Shown here piece by piece: positions 48,346-58,678 of a DNA stretch of 64,000 nucleotides. The DNA lies in assembly GCF_001875325.1 (NCBI RefSeq), contig NZ_MDDC01000007.1, positions 62,001-126,000 of the forward strand. The letters run 5' to 3'. Source of the stretch: Neomoorella thermoacetica. GTDB taxonomy: Bacteria > Bacillota > DSM-521 > Neomoorellales > Neomoorellaceae. The position numbers and the translations under genes are program-made. The notes below the pieces were generated by a model. It did not search any database. It was not told the origin of the DNA and worked only from the letters and a program-made list of their open reading frames with translations. Within the stretch, counting starts at the first letter, position 1. Every line of letters starts with the position of its first letter.

Positions 48346-48373
48346 ATCTATCTTCCCCCTTTTTAAGACAGCC

Positions 48374-49804
48374 TCAGGGCATAAAGAAGGTTACAGCCGA
48401 ATTCATGGCATAGTTGGTAAGGGGTGTCGGGTAAATTCCCAGGATAAACAGAATTAGCAGTGACACTACCATGGCCACCTGGAGGCCGGGGGCAACCTGC
48501 AAGGGCTTGCTCCCCTCCGGCGGGTTACCAAGGTACATGGCCTTGGCCACCAGGAGATAGTAGTAGACCGACACCATGCTCATCAAAATGCCCAGGATGG
48601 CCAGCCAGATATATTGCCGGGAAATTATAGACATGAAGAGGTAAAACTTGCCGACAAAGCCGGCCATGGGTGGTATCCCGGCCAGGGATAGCAAGGAGAA
48701 AAGCATTAACGCCGCCACAAGGGGTGAACGTCTGGCCAGGCCGGCGTAATCCTTTATCTCATCGCTGCCGTCGTTATTATAAAAGGCCGTAGCAGCCATA
48801 AAGGCACCCATGTTACCAAAGACGTAGAGCATCGCGTAATACGCTACCGCACCTACCCCCAGGACGGAGAAGGAAACAATACCCAGCAGCAGGTAACCGG
48901 CCTGGGCAATGCTAGAATAGGCCAGCAGCCTTTTGATGTTGGTCTGGGGGATGGCTACCAGGTTGCCCAGGACGATGGTGAGGACCGCCAGCGCGATAAA
49001 GAGCTGGACCCAGAAGTTGTGGAGGTCCGGCAGGGCGCCGAAGAACACCCGTACCAGGGCTGCAAAGGCAGCAGCTTTGGAGGCAACTGAGAGAAAGCCT
49101 GTAACCGGGGTCGGTGCTCCTTCATACACATCCGGGGACCACATGTGGAAGGGTACTGCCGTTACCTTGAAGGCAAAACCCGCCAGAATAAAGATGGTTC
49201 CCAGAAGCAGGGCCGGGCTAGCCCCCCTGGTAGCCACTTGCTGGCCTATTTCCCGGATAACTGTGGTACCGCTGCTGCCATAGACCAGGCTCAGGCCATA
49301 CAGGAAAATGGCCGAGGACATGGCTCCCAGGAGGAGGTACTTAATGCCTGCTTCCGCCGATTTAGCGTCACCCAGGTGATAGGCCGCCAGGATACAAAAG
49401 GTTATGGTCATCAGTTCCAAGCCCGTGTAAAGGCTTACCAGTTCCCCCGAGGAAGCCAGAATCATCATTCCCAGGGTGGCCAGGATCAGCAGGGCATAGT
49501 ATTCGGCCTGGTTCAGGCCCATCTTTTCTACATAATCATAGGAACAGACAGCAGTTAGCATGGCTGCCACCAGGAAGAGGATCTTGAAATAGGTGCCGAA
49601 GGGATCGATGACATATCCCCCGAGAACTACACCACTGGCTTCCCGCATGCCGATGGCCACCGCCAGAATACCGGCCAGGCCGGCAGTAGCTACATAGGCA
49701 ATACCCCGGCGATCACTGTGGGGTACCAGGAGGCCCAGGGCCAGGAGTCCCAGGCCCAGGGCTGCCGTCAGGATTTCCACTGTTAAGAGATGCCAATTCG
49801 CCAT
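48374..49804 (-). CDS. nuoN: Complex I subunit NuoN
   Basis: 476 residues, 14 predicted membrane spans. Antiporter-type proton-pumping subunit of complex I. LKILFLVAAMLTAVCSYDYV, FHMWSPDVYEGAPTPVTGFL then SVASKAAAFAALVRVFFG (broken-helix and conserved Lys), and RLLAYSSIAQAGYLLLGIVS are typical. It is the last gene of the operon; its start overlaps nuoM's stop. Confidence 0.95.
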   Translation of the reverse strand: MANWHLLTVEILTAALGLGLLALGLLVPHSDRRGIAYVATAGLAGILAVAIGMREASGVVLGGYVIDPFGTYFKILFLVAAMLTAVCSYDYVEKMGLNQAEYYALLILATLGMMILASSGELVSLYTGLELMTITFCILAAYHLGDAKSAEAGIKYLLLGAMSSAIFLYGLSLVYGSSGTTVIREIGQQVATRGASPALLLGTIFILAGFAFKVTAVPFHMWSPDVYEGAPTPVTGFLSVASKAAAFAALVRVFFGALPDLHNFWVQLFIALAVLTIVLGNLVAIPQTNIKRLLAYSSIAQAGYLLLGIVSFSVLGVGAVAYYAMLYVFGNMGAFMAATAFYNNDGSDEIKDYAGLARRSPLVAALMLFSLLSLAGIPPMAGFVGKFYLFMSIISRQYIWLAILGILMSMVSVYYYLLVAKAMYLGNPPEGSKPLQVAPGLQVAMVVSLLILFILGIYPTPLTNYAMNSAVTFFMP

Positions 49805-51333
49805 TAGAAGATACCCCCAATCGCCTTCGCCGCTTCAACTTTAGCTACCAGCGGGGTTATACCGTTATTGATCATATCAATCTGCAAGGAGGGTAAGAGG
49901 CCAAAGAGCAGTAAAGTTGCAATCAAGACGACAACGGGCACCATTTCCACCCCGCGGGCATCCTCCAGGTGATCCCATTCCGGTTTCCTGGGTCCGAAGA
50001 AAGTCTTCATGACCACCCGGAGAATATAGGTGGCAGTAATGACAATACCGGAGATGGCCAGGATCGAGAGGATCCGGAAGGGCAGGATACCCCCGAACAG
50101 GGCCTGGTCGCGGGTAAAGGAGCCCATGAAGATCAGGAACTCGGCTACAAAGTTATTAAGTCCGGGTAGCCCCAGGGAGGCAAGGCCGCCAATCAGGAAA
50201 CCGGCCGCCACCCGCGGCATCTGGTGGGCCAGGCCGCCGAAGCTGGCAATCTCCCGGGTGTGGGCTTTATGATAGATATTACCCACCAGAGCAAAGAAAA
50301 GGGCCGTCATAATACCGTGGGCAAACATCTGGGATACAGCCCCGTCCAGGCCCAGGATGTTCAAAGAAGCTATTCCCAGGAGAACATAGCCCATGTGGCT
50401 CACACTGCTATAGCCGATAACGAATTTCAGATCCCTCTGGACCATGGCGATCATGGCGCCATAGACCACGTTAACAATACACAGGACAGCAATCAAGGGC
50501 GCCCAGAATTTGGCTCCTTCGGGGAACAGGAATACTCCGGCGCGAATAAGGCCATAGGCACCCAATTTCATTAAAACGCCGGCGTGGAGCATACTGACGG
50601 CCGTTGGTGCAGCCACATGGCCGTCGGGAGACCACAGGTGCAGGGGCCAGATGGGCACCAGCACGCCAAAACCGATGAGCATCAGGAAAAAGACAAACTT
50701 CTGGAACCCCAGGTCGTACTTGACCGTAGCCAGGGTCTGAATGTCAAAAGTAGCATACCCCAGTTGCTGGGACGCATAAAGGAACAGGGCGATAATACCA
50801 ATCAGGGCAAAGGCGCTGCCGACCAGGAGGTAAAGGGTCAGCTTCATGGCCGCGTATTCCTTCCGGGTGCTGCCCCAGATACCAATGAGGAGGTACATGG
50901 GGATAACGGCCACCTCAAAGAAAAGGTAGAAGAAAAAGAGGTCGCGGCTAATGAAGACACCGAAGACGCCGGTCACCAGCATTAACAGGAAGATAAAGAA
51001 TTCCTTCACCCGCTGGGTCATATCCCAGGAAGCGAAGACACCGGTGAAGATAACAATGGCCGTCAGCAGGACCAGGGGCATACTGATGCCGTCGACGCCG
51101 ACGGAGTAATTGATGCCAAAGCCTGGTACCCAGGAAATATCCTGGAGGAACTGCAGGCCGCCTCGGGCATGATCATACTGGACATAGGCGAGGACTGCCA
51201 GCACCAGGGAAACAAAGGTGGCGGCAGCAGCCGTGATTTTAATGGTCAGCTGCTCCCTTTCCGGGATCAGCAGGATGAGCAGCAACCCGGCTACCGGGGC
51301 CAGCATGATAGCTGTTAAAATCGGAAAGTTCAC
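49804..51333 (-). CDS. nuoM: Complex I subunit NuoM
   Basis: 509 residues, 14 predicted spans. YSVGVDGISMPLVLLTAIVI, FLYASQQLGYATFD, PLHLWSPDGHVAAPTAVSML then HAGVLMKLGAYGLIRAGVFL with its conserved Lys and Glu, and DLKFVIGYSSVSHMGYVLLG. One of three antiporter-like pumps in the membrane arm. Overlaps nuoL by 4 nt. Confidence 0.95.
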   Translation of the reverse strand: MNFPILTAIMLAPVAGLLLILLIPEREQLTIKITAAAATFVSLVLAVLAYVQYDHARGGLQFLQDISWVPGFGINYSVGVDGISMPLVLLTAIVIFTGVFASWDMTQRVKEFFIFLLMLVTGVFGVFISRDLFFFYLFFEVAVIPMYLLIGIWGSTRKEYAAMKLTLYLLVGSAFALIGIIALFLYASQQLGYATFDIQTLATVKYDLGFQKFVFFLMLIGFGVLVPIWPLHLWSPDGHVAAPTAVSMLHAGVLMKLGAYGLIRAGVFLFPEGAKFWAPLIAVLCIVNVVYGAMIAMVQRDLKFVIGYSSVSHMGYVLLGIASLNILGLDGAVSQMFAHGIMTALFFALVGNIYHKAHTREIASFGGLAHQMPRVAAGFLIGGLASLGLPGLNNFVAEFLIFMGSFTRDQALFGGILPFRILSILAISGIVITATYILRVVMKTFFGPRKPEWDHLEDARGVEMVPVVVLIATLLLFGLLPSLQIDMINNGITPLVAKVEAAKAIGGIF

Positions 51334-53204
51334 TGGATCACCCCTCCCAACACTGGTGCTGCCATCCAGAGGGCAATGATTACCACGGCCGTGAAGATAA
51401 CCAGGGCGTAGGTCTGGAGGTTTCCCGTCTGGAGCAAGCGTAGTTTATGGCCCGACAACCGGGTTACATCGCCGACACCATCAAAGACACCGTCAACAAC
51501 ATGGCGGTCGTGCCAGTTAAAGGCTTCGGCTAGCCCCAGGCCGACGCGATGGAAAAGCCACAGGTAGACCTCATCAATATAGTACTTGTTGACCAGAAGC
51601 TTATAGATACTGCGGTAGCGTTCGGCCAACCTGGCCGGCACGTCGCTGGGACGACCGTAAAGGAGCCAGGCCAGGCCGATGCCGGCCAGGGCTACGATGG
51701 TTGAAAGCAACATTACCCCATAGTTTGGTTCTATGTGATGGGGTTCGCCATAATAGACAAAGCTGCTGAACCCGTGGCTCACAAAGGGGGCCCCTACGAA
51801 ACCGGAAACCACTGAAAGTACCGCCAGGATGACCAGGGGCACCGTCATCGTTAACGGCGATTCATGGGCATGGAGTCCGGCACGGCGGTCGCCGAAAAAG
51901 GCTACAAAAATCAGCCGGAACATATAGAAGGCTGTCAGGAAAGCCACGAGCGTACCAATGATATAGAGACCGGTAAACCCGTGGTCAAAAGCACCGGCAA
52001 GGATCTCGTCTTTACTCCAGAAACCTGCCAGGGGCGGCACCCCGGCCAGGGCCAGGGCGGCAATAACAAAGGTACTTACCGTAACCTTCATATCCTTATA
52101 TAAACCGCCCATGCGGAAAATATCTTGTTCTTCCAGGGCATGGATAACGCTCCCGGCTCCCAGGAAGAGGAGGGCCTTGAAGAAGGCATGGGTCATGAGA
52201 TGGAACATCCCGGCCGTCATACTGCCGATTCCCATGGCCATGACCATATACCCCAGCTGGCTGATGGTGGAATAGGCAAGGATGCGCTTGATGTCCCGCT
52301 GGGTAATGGCTATGGTGGCCGCAAAGAGGGCCGTGAAACCGCCTACATAGGCAACTAAGAGCATAATCCCCGGCAGGCTGGCAAAGAGGACAAAGGCCCG
52401 AGCCAGTAAATAGACACCGGCTGCCACCATGGTCGCGGCATGGATCAGGGCGCTCACCGGGGTAGGACCCTCCATGGCGTCGGGCAGCCAGACATGCAGG
52501 GGGAACTGGGCCGACTTGCCGATAGGGCCGATGAATACCAGGGCCGCCGCCAGGGCCAGGAACCCGGTGTTCTGGTAACTGGGAATGGCTGCCGCCAGTT
52601 CCCTGAAATTAAAGGTGCCAAAGATGGCAAAGAGGAAAAAGAAGCCGAGCATGAAACCGAAGTCAGCCACCCTGTTGGTAACAAAGGCCTTCAAGCCGGC
52701 CCGGGCTGCCGACTGCTTGTGGTAATAGAAACCTATTAAAAGATAGGAACAAAGTCCAACGAGTTCCCAGAAGAAAAAGATCATAAAGTAGTTATTGGCC
52801 AGGACCAGTCCCAGCATTGAAGCGCTGAACAGGGACAGGTAGCCAAAGAAAGTGGAAAACCCGGGATCGCCGTGCATATAACCCACTGAATAAATTTCCA
52901 CCAGCAGGGCCACCAGGGTAACTACCAGGAGCATAACCGCTGCCAGGGGATCAATCAGGACTCCCGCTTCAATCTTCAAAAGGCCGGGGATCCCCAGCCA
53001 GGTAGAAGCATACTCCACCGGGTGGGCCATGGTTACCCCGTTAAGCAGGACTTCCCGTAACACCCCCACAGCCATGACAAAGCTGGCGCCGATGGCGGCG
53101 ATACCCACCAGGGCGCTTAAAGGGCGTACCCTGCGGGTCAGAAAAATGATTATTGGAAAAGCCAGGGCCGGGAAAACCGGTATCAACCAGGCATGATTGA
53201 TCAT
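51330..53204 (-). CDS. nuoL: Complex I subunit NuoL
   Basis: 624 residues, about 16 spans. GVLIDPLAAVMLLVVTLVAL then YMHGDPGFSTFFGYLSLFSA, WELVGLCSYLLIGFYYHKQS, PLHVWLPDAMEGPTPVSALI then HAATMVAAGVYLLAR, and TQRDIKRILAYSTISQLGYM are NuoL signatures. The C-terminal amphipathic part that lies along the membrane arm follows. Distal proton pump. nuoK lies 32 nt upstream. Confidence 0.95.
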   Translation of the reverse strand: MINHAWLIPVFPALAFPIIIFLTRRVRPLSALVGIAAIGASFVMAVGVLREVLLNGVTMAHPVEYASTWLGIPGLLKIEAGVLIDPLAAVMLLVVTLVALLVEIYSVGYMHGDPGFSTFFGYLSLFSASMLGLVLANNYFMIFFFWELVGLCSYLLIGFYYHKQSAARAGLKAFVTNRVADFGFMLGFFFLFAIFGTFNFRELAAAIPSYQNTGFLALAAALVFIGPIGKSAQFPLHVWLPDAMEGPTPVSALIHAATMVAAGVYLLARAFVLFASLPGIMLLVAYVGGFTALFAATIAITQRDIKRILAYSTISQLGYMVMAMGIGSMTAGMFHLMTHAFFKALLFLGAGSVIHALEEQDIFRMGGLYKDMKVTVSTFVIAALALAGVPPLAGFWSKDEILAGAFDHGFTGLYIIGTLVAFLTAFYMFRLIFVAFFGDRRAGLHAHESPLTMTVPLVILAVLSVVSGFVGAPFVSHGFSSFVYYGEPHHIEPNYGVMLLSTIVALAGIGLAWLLYGRPSDVPARLAERYRSIYKLLVNKYYIDEVYLWLFHRVGLGLAEAFNWHDRHVVDGVFDGVGDVTRLSGHKLRLLQTGNLQTYALVIFTAVVIIALWMAAPVLGGVIQ

Positions 53205-53235
53205 GGGGTAGTTGTCACCTGCCTTTTAAACGATA

Positions 53236-53544
53236 TTACCACTTGAGCCAGTCCAGGTCGTCAATATTGCTGTCCAGGCGCCGGCGATAGATATTCAGGA
53301 CCAGGGCCAGGCCGACGGCTACTTCCGCCGCAGCGACGACGATAACAAAGATGGCGAAGATCTGGCCTGTCACCTGATCAGGCGCCAGGAAATGGTTGAA
53401 GGCCACCAGGTTAATATTGACAGCATTGAGCATGAGTTCGATGCCCATTAAAACGGCGATGGCATTTCTCTTGGCCAGGGCGCCGAAGAGACCGATGCAG
53501 AAGAGGAGGCCGCCCACGGCCAGGTAGTGGTTGAGGGTGATCAC
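53236..53544 (-). CDS. nuoK: Complex I subunit NuoK
   Basis: 102 residues, three spans. [20 protein letters not shown] then [20 protein letters not shown] contains the conserved membrane Glu residues of the proton path. Start overlaps the nuoJ stop by 4 nt. Confidence 0.95.
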   Translation of the reverse strand: MITLNHYLAVGGLLFCIGLFGALAKRNAIAVLMGIELMLNAVNINLVAFNHFLAPDQVTGQIFAIFVIVVAAAEVAVGLALVLNIYRRRLDSNIDDLDWLKW

Positions 53545-54047
53545 CGTTCCGGTTTCCCTCCCCTCGCCAGCAGGATAGCTCCCACCATAGCCACCAGGAG
53601 CAAAACCGCCGCTACTTCAAAGGGTATGGCGTAGCGGCCCAGAAAGGCGTTGGCAATGGCCGCCACATTGCTGGCCGGCGCCGGGGCGGGAGCGGCAGTC
53701 CAGGCCATGCGCCCGTTGCCCAGGATAATGATCACAAGCAGGGCCAGGGAGACGACACCGGCTGCCAGGTAATTAAAATTGTACAAATTACTGGCTTTGA
53801 TATCGCCCCGCCGGGTAAGCATCACCGCAAAGACAATGAGGATTGCAACTGCCCCGGCGTAAATCAGGAGCTGCACCGCTGCCAGGAACTCGGCCTGGAG
53901 CAGGATATAGATACCGGCTACCCCGGCAAAGGTCAAAACCAGGTACAGGGCACTGTGGACGATATTTTTCAACAGCACAACGGCCAGGGCCGCAGCGATG
54001 GTAATCGCGGCCAGCAACCAGAATAAAAGGGCACTGACATCAAGCAC
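53541..54047 (-). CDS. nuoJ: Complex I subunit NuoJ
   Basis: 168 residues, five spans. [20 protein letters not shown] then [20 protein letters not shown] and VFAVMLTR match NuoJ. Part of the hydrophobic core between NuoH and the antiporter subunits. Overlaps nuoI by 8 nt. Confidence 0.93.
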   Translation of the reverse strand: MLDVSALLFWLLAAITIAAALAVVLLKNIVHSALYLVLTFAGVAGIYILLQAEFLAAVQLLIYAGAVAILIVFAVMLTRRGDIKASNLYNFNYLAAGVVSLALLVIIILGNGRMAWTAAPAPAPASNVAAIANAFLGRYAIPFEVAAVLLLVAMVGAILLARGGKPER

Positions 54048-54444
54048 CTTTCTTCACCTCCACTGCCTGGCCGGCCAGTAAATTCTGCTCTGTGTCTTCA
54101 TGACGGTAACAGGCCAGCTCAAAGTCGGGCTGCCAGTGGAGGGCCCCCTGGGGGCAACTTTCCACGCACAGGCCGCAGAAGAGGCACTGGCCCAGCTTGA
54201 CCCTGTAGCCAGTCAGGTGACGTTTTTTCTGTTCGTCGCGCTCGCTCTCGACGGTAATAACATGATTGGGGCAGGCATTGGCACAGATGCCACAGGCACT
54301 GCACTTCTCCCTCTCCAGGCGGAAGGACCCGTGGGAGGCCGGCGGCAGGTTGGGCCGTCGTTCGGGGTACTGCTCCGTTACCGCCTTGCCGAAACAAAAG
54401 TGCCAGGTGATACTCAGTCCTTTTAGCAAACCTTGCCCGAACAT
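54040..54444 (-). CDS. nuoI: Complex I subunit NuoI (two [4Fe-4S] ferredoxin-like)
   Basis: 134 residues from the ATG at 54444 (GGGGAGGTGGTAGG upstream). Two cluster motifs, CSACGICANACPNHV and CLFCGLCVESCPQGA, each CxxCxxCxxxCP, relay electrons through the peripheral arm. Without NuoE/F/G this subunit is a likely docking point for an external donor such as ferredoxin. It follows nuoH closely (5 nt). Confidence 0.95.
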   Translation of the reverse strand: MFGQGLLKGLSITWHFCFGKAVTEQYPERRPNLPPASHGSFRLEREKCSACGICANACPNHVITVESERDEQKKRHLTGYRVKLGQCLFCGLCVESCPQGALHWQPDFELACYRHEDTEQNLLAGQAVEVKKGA

Positions 54445-54449
54445 CCTAC

Positions 54450-55496
54450 CTACCACCTCCCCAGGGTTAACAACTGATAGATCTTAATGCCCACCCCGGT
54501 CACCAGGATATTGGCCAGGGACAGGGGCAGGAGCACCTTCCAGTTAAAACTCAGCAAATGGTCAATACGGATACGGGGGAAAGTCCAGCGTACCCACATG
54601 AAGATAAAAATCATTATATAAACCTTAATTAGGAACCATAACCATGACGGCAACCACGGCCCCTGCCAGCCGCCCAGGAACAGAGTAACCGCCAGGGCGG
54701 ATACGCTGACCAGGTTGGCATACTCTGAAAGATAAAAGAGGGCGTAACGCATGCCAGTGTATTCTATATAAGGCCCGGCAATAATCTCCTGTTCCCCTTC
54801 CACCAGGTCAAAGGGAGCACGGTTAACCTCGGCCGTGGCAGCAACAAAGTAAATGATAAAGGCCAGGGGCTGGAGGAGGATATACCAGACCTTCCCCTGG
54901 GCGGCAACAATCTGGGAGGTCTGGAGGGACCCGGCCAGCATTATCACCCCCAGGATGGAAAAGGTCAGGGGGATTTCGTAACTGACCATCTGGGCTACGC
55001 AGCGCATGCTGCCCAGCAGGGCATATTTGTTGTTGGACCCCCAGCCGCCCATCAAGATGGCAATGGTTGTAGTTGAAGCAACCGCCAGGAAGTAAAAGAC
55101 ACCGATATTTAAATCAGCGGGAACCATTCCTTTGCCAAAAGGAATGACAGCATAAAGCATCGTCGCCGGGATAAAGATCAATATCGGGGCGATGATAAAG
55201 ACCCACCGGTCGGCTCCCCGGGGTATGATGTCCTCTTTCCCCAGGAGCTTAACAGCATCGGCCACCGACTGCAGGAGGCCATGGGGACCCAAACGGTTGG
55301 GCCCGATGCGCTGTTGCATGTAAGCGCTTATCTTCCGTTCCAGGTAAATTAAATAAAGGGCATTCAGGAAGATAAAGGCCAGTACCCCGATCAGGTATAA
55401 GACCCCCATGGCAAGGGTCACCACCCAGGGTGGTGCTCCGGCAAGGAACCCCCGCAGGTAAGCGGCTATGCCGGTAAAGATACCTTCCACGGTCAT
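54450..55496 (-). CDS. nuoH: Complex I subunit NuoH
   Basis: 348 residues, eight spans. [20 protein letters not shown] then [40 protein letters not shown] and [20 protein letters not shown] then [17 protein letters not shown] are NuoH signatures, at the quinone-binding junction. One of the most conserved complex I proteins. Confidence 0.96.
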   Translation of the reverse strand: MTVEGIFTGIAAYLRGFLAGAPPWVVTLAMGVLYLIGVLAFIFLNALYLIYLERKISAYMQQRIGPNRLGPHGLLQSVADAVKLLGKEDIIPRGADRWVFIIAPILIFIPATMLYAVIPFGKGMVPADLNIGVFYFLAVASTTTIAILMGGWGSNNKYALLGSMRCVAQMVSYEIPLTFSILGVIMLAGSLQTSQIVAAQGKVWYILLQPLAFIIYFVAATAEVNRAPFDLVEGEQEIIAGPYIEYTGMRYALFYLSEYANLVSVSALAVTLFLGGWQGPWLPSWLWFLIKVYIMIFIFMWVRWTFPRIRIDHLLSFNWKVLLPLSLANILVTGVGIKIYQLLTLGRW

Positions 55497-55522
55497 CTAC
55501 CCTCTCCTTAGAAAATATTACT

Positions 55523-56638
55523 TCAACGATCAACTTCGCCCAGGACGATGTCAATGGAAGCGATATTGACGACGAAGTCCTGGACAGTACCACCAATGGA
55601 AATCCTGGGCAAGGCTCCAAGGTTAACGAATGAGGGGCTGTGGATATGGAGACGGTAGGGTTTACTGCCGCCATCGCTGACCAGATAGAAGCCCAGGATA
55701 CCCTTGGCCCCCTCGATCTGGTGGTAGACCTCGCCCCTGGGAAGTTTAATCACCCGCGGTACCTTGGCCTGAACCGGACCCTCGGGGAGTTGATCCATAG
55801 CCTGGCGGATAATCCGGGCACTCTGTTCCATTTCCAGCAGCCGAATGACAAACCGGTCGTAACTATCCCCGTTATTCAGGGTGGGGATATCAAACTCAAA
55901 TCGATCATAGATACCGTAGGGCCGCGCTTTTCGCAGGTCGAAGGGCAGCCCGCAAGCCCGCAGGTTGGGCCCGGTAATGCCATAGGCCAGGGCTGTTTCC
56001 AGGTCAATTTTGCCTACCCCCTGGCAGCGGGCTATGAAGATCTCATTCCCGGTAATCAGCCCGTTCATTTCGGCAATCATCCGCGGCAGGTCGTTTAAAA
56101 AGCTCTCCAGAGCCGGCAGAAAACCGGGGGGTATATCGGCGGCTACGCCGCCAATGCGCATATAGCTGACCGTCAACCTGGAACCGCAGGCCATCTCAAA
56201 AAGATCCAGGATTCGCTCCCGTTCCCTGAAAGGGGGGAACCAGGCCGTCCAACCGGAGAGATCCAGGGCCATGGAGGCCACCATGACCATATGGCTGGCC
56301 AGCCTTGAGAGTTCGGCCATGATTACCCGCAAATACTCAGCCCGCTCCGGGACCTCGATCCCCATGAGCTTTTCCACCGTCTGGACATAACCCAGATTGT
56401 TCAGCATCCCGGCCAGATAATCCAGGCGATCGGTATAGGGGATAACCTGGGTATACGTGCGATCCTCGGCCAGTTTTTCAATACCCCGGTGCAGGTAACC
56501 GATAATATTCTCTACCCCGACGACCTTTTCACCATCGAGGGTTAAAAGGGCCCGGTAAACACCATGGGTACTGGGATGCTGCGGGCCCATATTAAGTTGA
56601 ATCTCTTCCGTTCGTAAATTCTCCGCGGCAGCAGCCAT
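55523..56638 (-). CDS. nuoD: Complex I subunit NuoD (49 kDa type)
   Basis: 371 residues. [20 protein letters not shown] at the N-terminus, [20 protein letters not shown] then [32 protein letters not shown] then [13 protein letters not shown], and the C-terminal [20 protein letters not shown] then [17 protein letters not shown]. The hydrogenase-like Ni ligands are absent, as in true complex I. Forms the quinone site with NuoB. It is separate from nuoC, unlike E. coli. Confidence 0.96.
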   Translation of the reverse strand: MAAAAENLRTEEIQLNMGPQHPSTHGVYRALLTLDGEKVVGVENIIGYLHRGIEKLAEDRTYTQVIPYTDRLDYLAGMLNNLGYVQTVEKLMGIEVPERAEYLRVIMAELSRLASHMVMVASMALDLSGWTAWFPPFRERERILDLFEMACGSRLTVSYMRIGGVAADIPPGFLPALESFLNDLPRMIAEMNGLITGNEIFIARCQGVGKIDLETALAYGITGPNLRACGLPFDLRKARPYGIYDRFEFDIPTLNNGDSYDRFVIRLLEMEQSARIIRQAMDQLPEGPVQAKVPRVIKLPRGEVYHQIEGAKGILGFYLVSDGGSKPYRLHIHSPSFVNLGALPRISIGGTVQDFVVNIASIDIVLGEVDR

Positions 56639-56641
56639 CTT

Positions 56642-57088
56642 TTATTCACCCCCTTCTGTTTGGAGTCGAAAATCTTTACGGAGTGGATGGCCGGCAAAGT
56701 CATCCGGACACAGGATGCGCTTCAAATCGGGATGCCCCGGGAATTTTACCCCCATTAAATCAAAAGCCTCCCGTTCCTGGACATTGGCCGCTGGCCAGAG
56801 GGCCGTTAAGGAAGGAACCTCCGGTTGCTGGCGGTCAAGATTTACCTTTACCCGGATTTCAGCCATCCCCGGCACGGATAACAAATGATATACCATTTCT
56901 ATCCGCTTGTCTTCCGGATAATCAACAGCCGTCAAGTCCGCCAGGAAATTAAAACCGCGTTTCTCCTTTAGCTCCGCCATCAGCGCCAGCAACTGGTCAG
57001 CCGGTACAACCAGGGCCGGCATGTCAGCCCCTTCCCTGACCTCCAGGTCGGGGAAAAGGCGCTGTAATTCCTGGATAAAGTTGTCCAT
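56642..57088 (-). CDS. nuoC: Complex I subunit NuoC (30 kDa type)
   Basis: 148 residues. FLADLTAVDYPEDKRIEMVY, VNLDRQQPEVPSLTALWPAA then NVQEREAFDLMGVKFPGHPD and RKDFRL match NuoC. Peripheral-arm structural subunit. 3 nt before nuoD. Confidence 0.94.
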   Translation of the reverse strand: MDNFIQELQRLFPDLEVREGADMPALVVPADQLLALMAELKEKRGFNFLADLTAVDYPEDKRIEMVYHLLSVPGMAEIRVKVNLDRQQPEVPSLTALWPAANVQEREAFDLMGVKFPGHPDLKRILCPDDFAGHPLRKDFRLQTEGGE

Positions 57089-57089
57089 T

Positions 57090-57590
57090 TTACTTCACCA
57101 ACGCCACTTTAGGGTTAATAACCTTTTTCTTCAGCGCCAGGAGGCCATTGATTAAAGCCTCCGGCCGGGGGGCACACCCGGGTACATAGACATCAACCGG
57201 CACGATGGTATCTACCCCGGGCACGACATTGTAAGAGTCAACAAAGGGCCCACCGCTAATGGCACAGCTGCCCATGGCAATGACCCACTTCGGTGCCGGC
57301 ATCTGCTCATACAGGCGCCGCACCAGGGGCGCCATCTTCCTGGTAACGGTACCGGCCACAATCATTAAATCCGCCTGGCGCGGTGAAGGCCGGAAAACCT
57401 CATACCCGAAACGGGCAATATCATAACGGGCGCCACCGGCGGCCATCATCTCTATGGCGCAGCAGGCCAGGCCAAAGGTTACCGGCCAGAAGGAATGGGC
57501 ACGGCAATAATTAAGCATGGCATCAACAGTAGACAGGATTATATTATCAGGTATCTGCGGGTCCGCTGGCTTTAATCTGGTTACAGCCAT
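57090..57590 (-). CDS. nuoB: Complex I subunit NuoB (cluster N2)
   Basis: 166 residues. Cluster N2 ligands are present: [12 protein letters not shown] (adjacent Cys pair), [12 protein letters not shown], and [40 protein letters not shown] then [19 protein letters not shown] is also typical. It hands electrons to quinone. Start overlaps nuoA by 10 nt. Confidence 0.96.
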
Positions 57591-57940
57591 TTCAATGCAC
57601 CCTCCTTCCAGGCATACCAGAGGCCGAGTACCAGGATGCCGATAAAGATGATCATTTCTGCAAAGGCAAAGAGCCCCAGGGCCTGAAACTGTACGGCCCA
57701 GGGATAAAGAAAGACGGTTTCAACATCGAATAATAAAAAGACCAGAGCATAAAGAAAATAGCTTACTTTGAACTGAATCCAGGTCGGTCCCTGGGTCTCC
57801 AGGCCGCATTCGTAGGTGGCCAATTTATCACCCTCGGGCGGCTTCTTGGGGCGGAGCAACCAATTGGCAGCCAGGGCGGCGACGGCTGTTGCTGCTCCCC
57901 CAACCAGGAATACCGCTATAATGCCATATTGCTGTAACAT
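57581..57940 (-). CDS. nuoA: Complex I subunit NuoA
   Basis: 119 residues from the ATG at 57940, which has AAAGGGGGGGGTATA before it. Three spans; [20 protein letters not shown] then [20 protein letters not shown] is the NuoA signature. First gene of the operon; the 108 nt to rnhB must hold the promoter, but I see no strong -35/-10 match. Confidence 0.95.
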
Positions 57941-58048
57941 TATACCCCCCCCTTTCATAAAAAAATTACCAGGTTGTTTAAAAACTCTAGTACTAATTCG
58001 CTTTATTTGGAGAAATCCCTTCTTAGCGGTTGTTAAAAAAATCATTTT

Positions 58049-58678
58049 TTAATGCTTAAAACTACAACGGTGGAGGGTACAGGGACCAAGGCGCCGCAGG
58101 GCTTCCCGGTGTTCCCGGGTCGGGTACCCCTTATTCTCCGCCAGGCCATAACCCTGGAAAAGGGAATCATAGGCCACCATCAGTTCATCCCGGGCCACTT
58201 TGGCCAGGATAGAAGCTGCTGCAATGGAAGCGCTCAAAGCGTCGCCACCTACCAGGGGGGTCTGGGGTATATTTAAACCAGGTAACTCCAGGCCGTCAAT
58301 CAGCACATGGTCCGGCCGGATGGCCAGGGCCGACAAAGCCCGCCGCATGGCCCACCGGGAGGCAACCAGGATGTTCAGGCAATCAATTTCTTTCACCGAA
58401 ACCCAGCCGATACCCCAGGCCAGGCTTTCTTTTTTTATCACCGCGGCGAGTTCCCGGCGCCGGGCAGGAGGTACTTTTTTGGAATCATTGAGGCCGGCAA
58501 TAAATAACCCCGGTGGTAGAATAACCGCCGCGGCGGTTACTGGCCCGGCAAGCGGGCCGCGTCCCGCTTCGTCTACGCCGGCTATGCGGGCAGCACCCTG
58601 GCGTTGTAACCGCCGTTCCCAGGCATAAAGGGCTTCGACCCGTTCCCTTTCACCGGCGGATGCCTGCACTTGTACCAC
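58049..58678 (-). CDS. rnhB: Ribonuclease HII
   Basis: 209 residues. ARIAGVDEAGRGPLAGPVTA holds the first acidic residues; LNDSKKVPPARRRELAAVIK, DHVLIDGLELP and GGDALSASIAAASILAKVAR with its Asp follow; HREALRRLGPCTLHR closes. It removes ribonucleotides and RNA primers from DNA. The start overlaps the regulator gene by 29 nt; a GTG at 58669, better spaced to AGGTGG, is an alternative. Confidence 0.94.
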   Translation of the reverse strand: MVQVQASAGERERVEALYAWERRLQRQGAARIAGVDEAGRGPLAGPVTAAAVILPPGLFIAGLNDSKKVPPARRRELAAVIKKESLAWGIGWVSVKEIDCLNILVASRWAMRRALSALAIRPDHVLIDGLELPGLNIPQTPLVGGDALSASIAAASILAKVARDELMVAYDSLFQGYGLAENKGYPTREHREALRRLGPCTLHRCSFKH

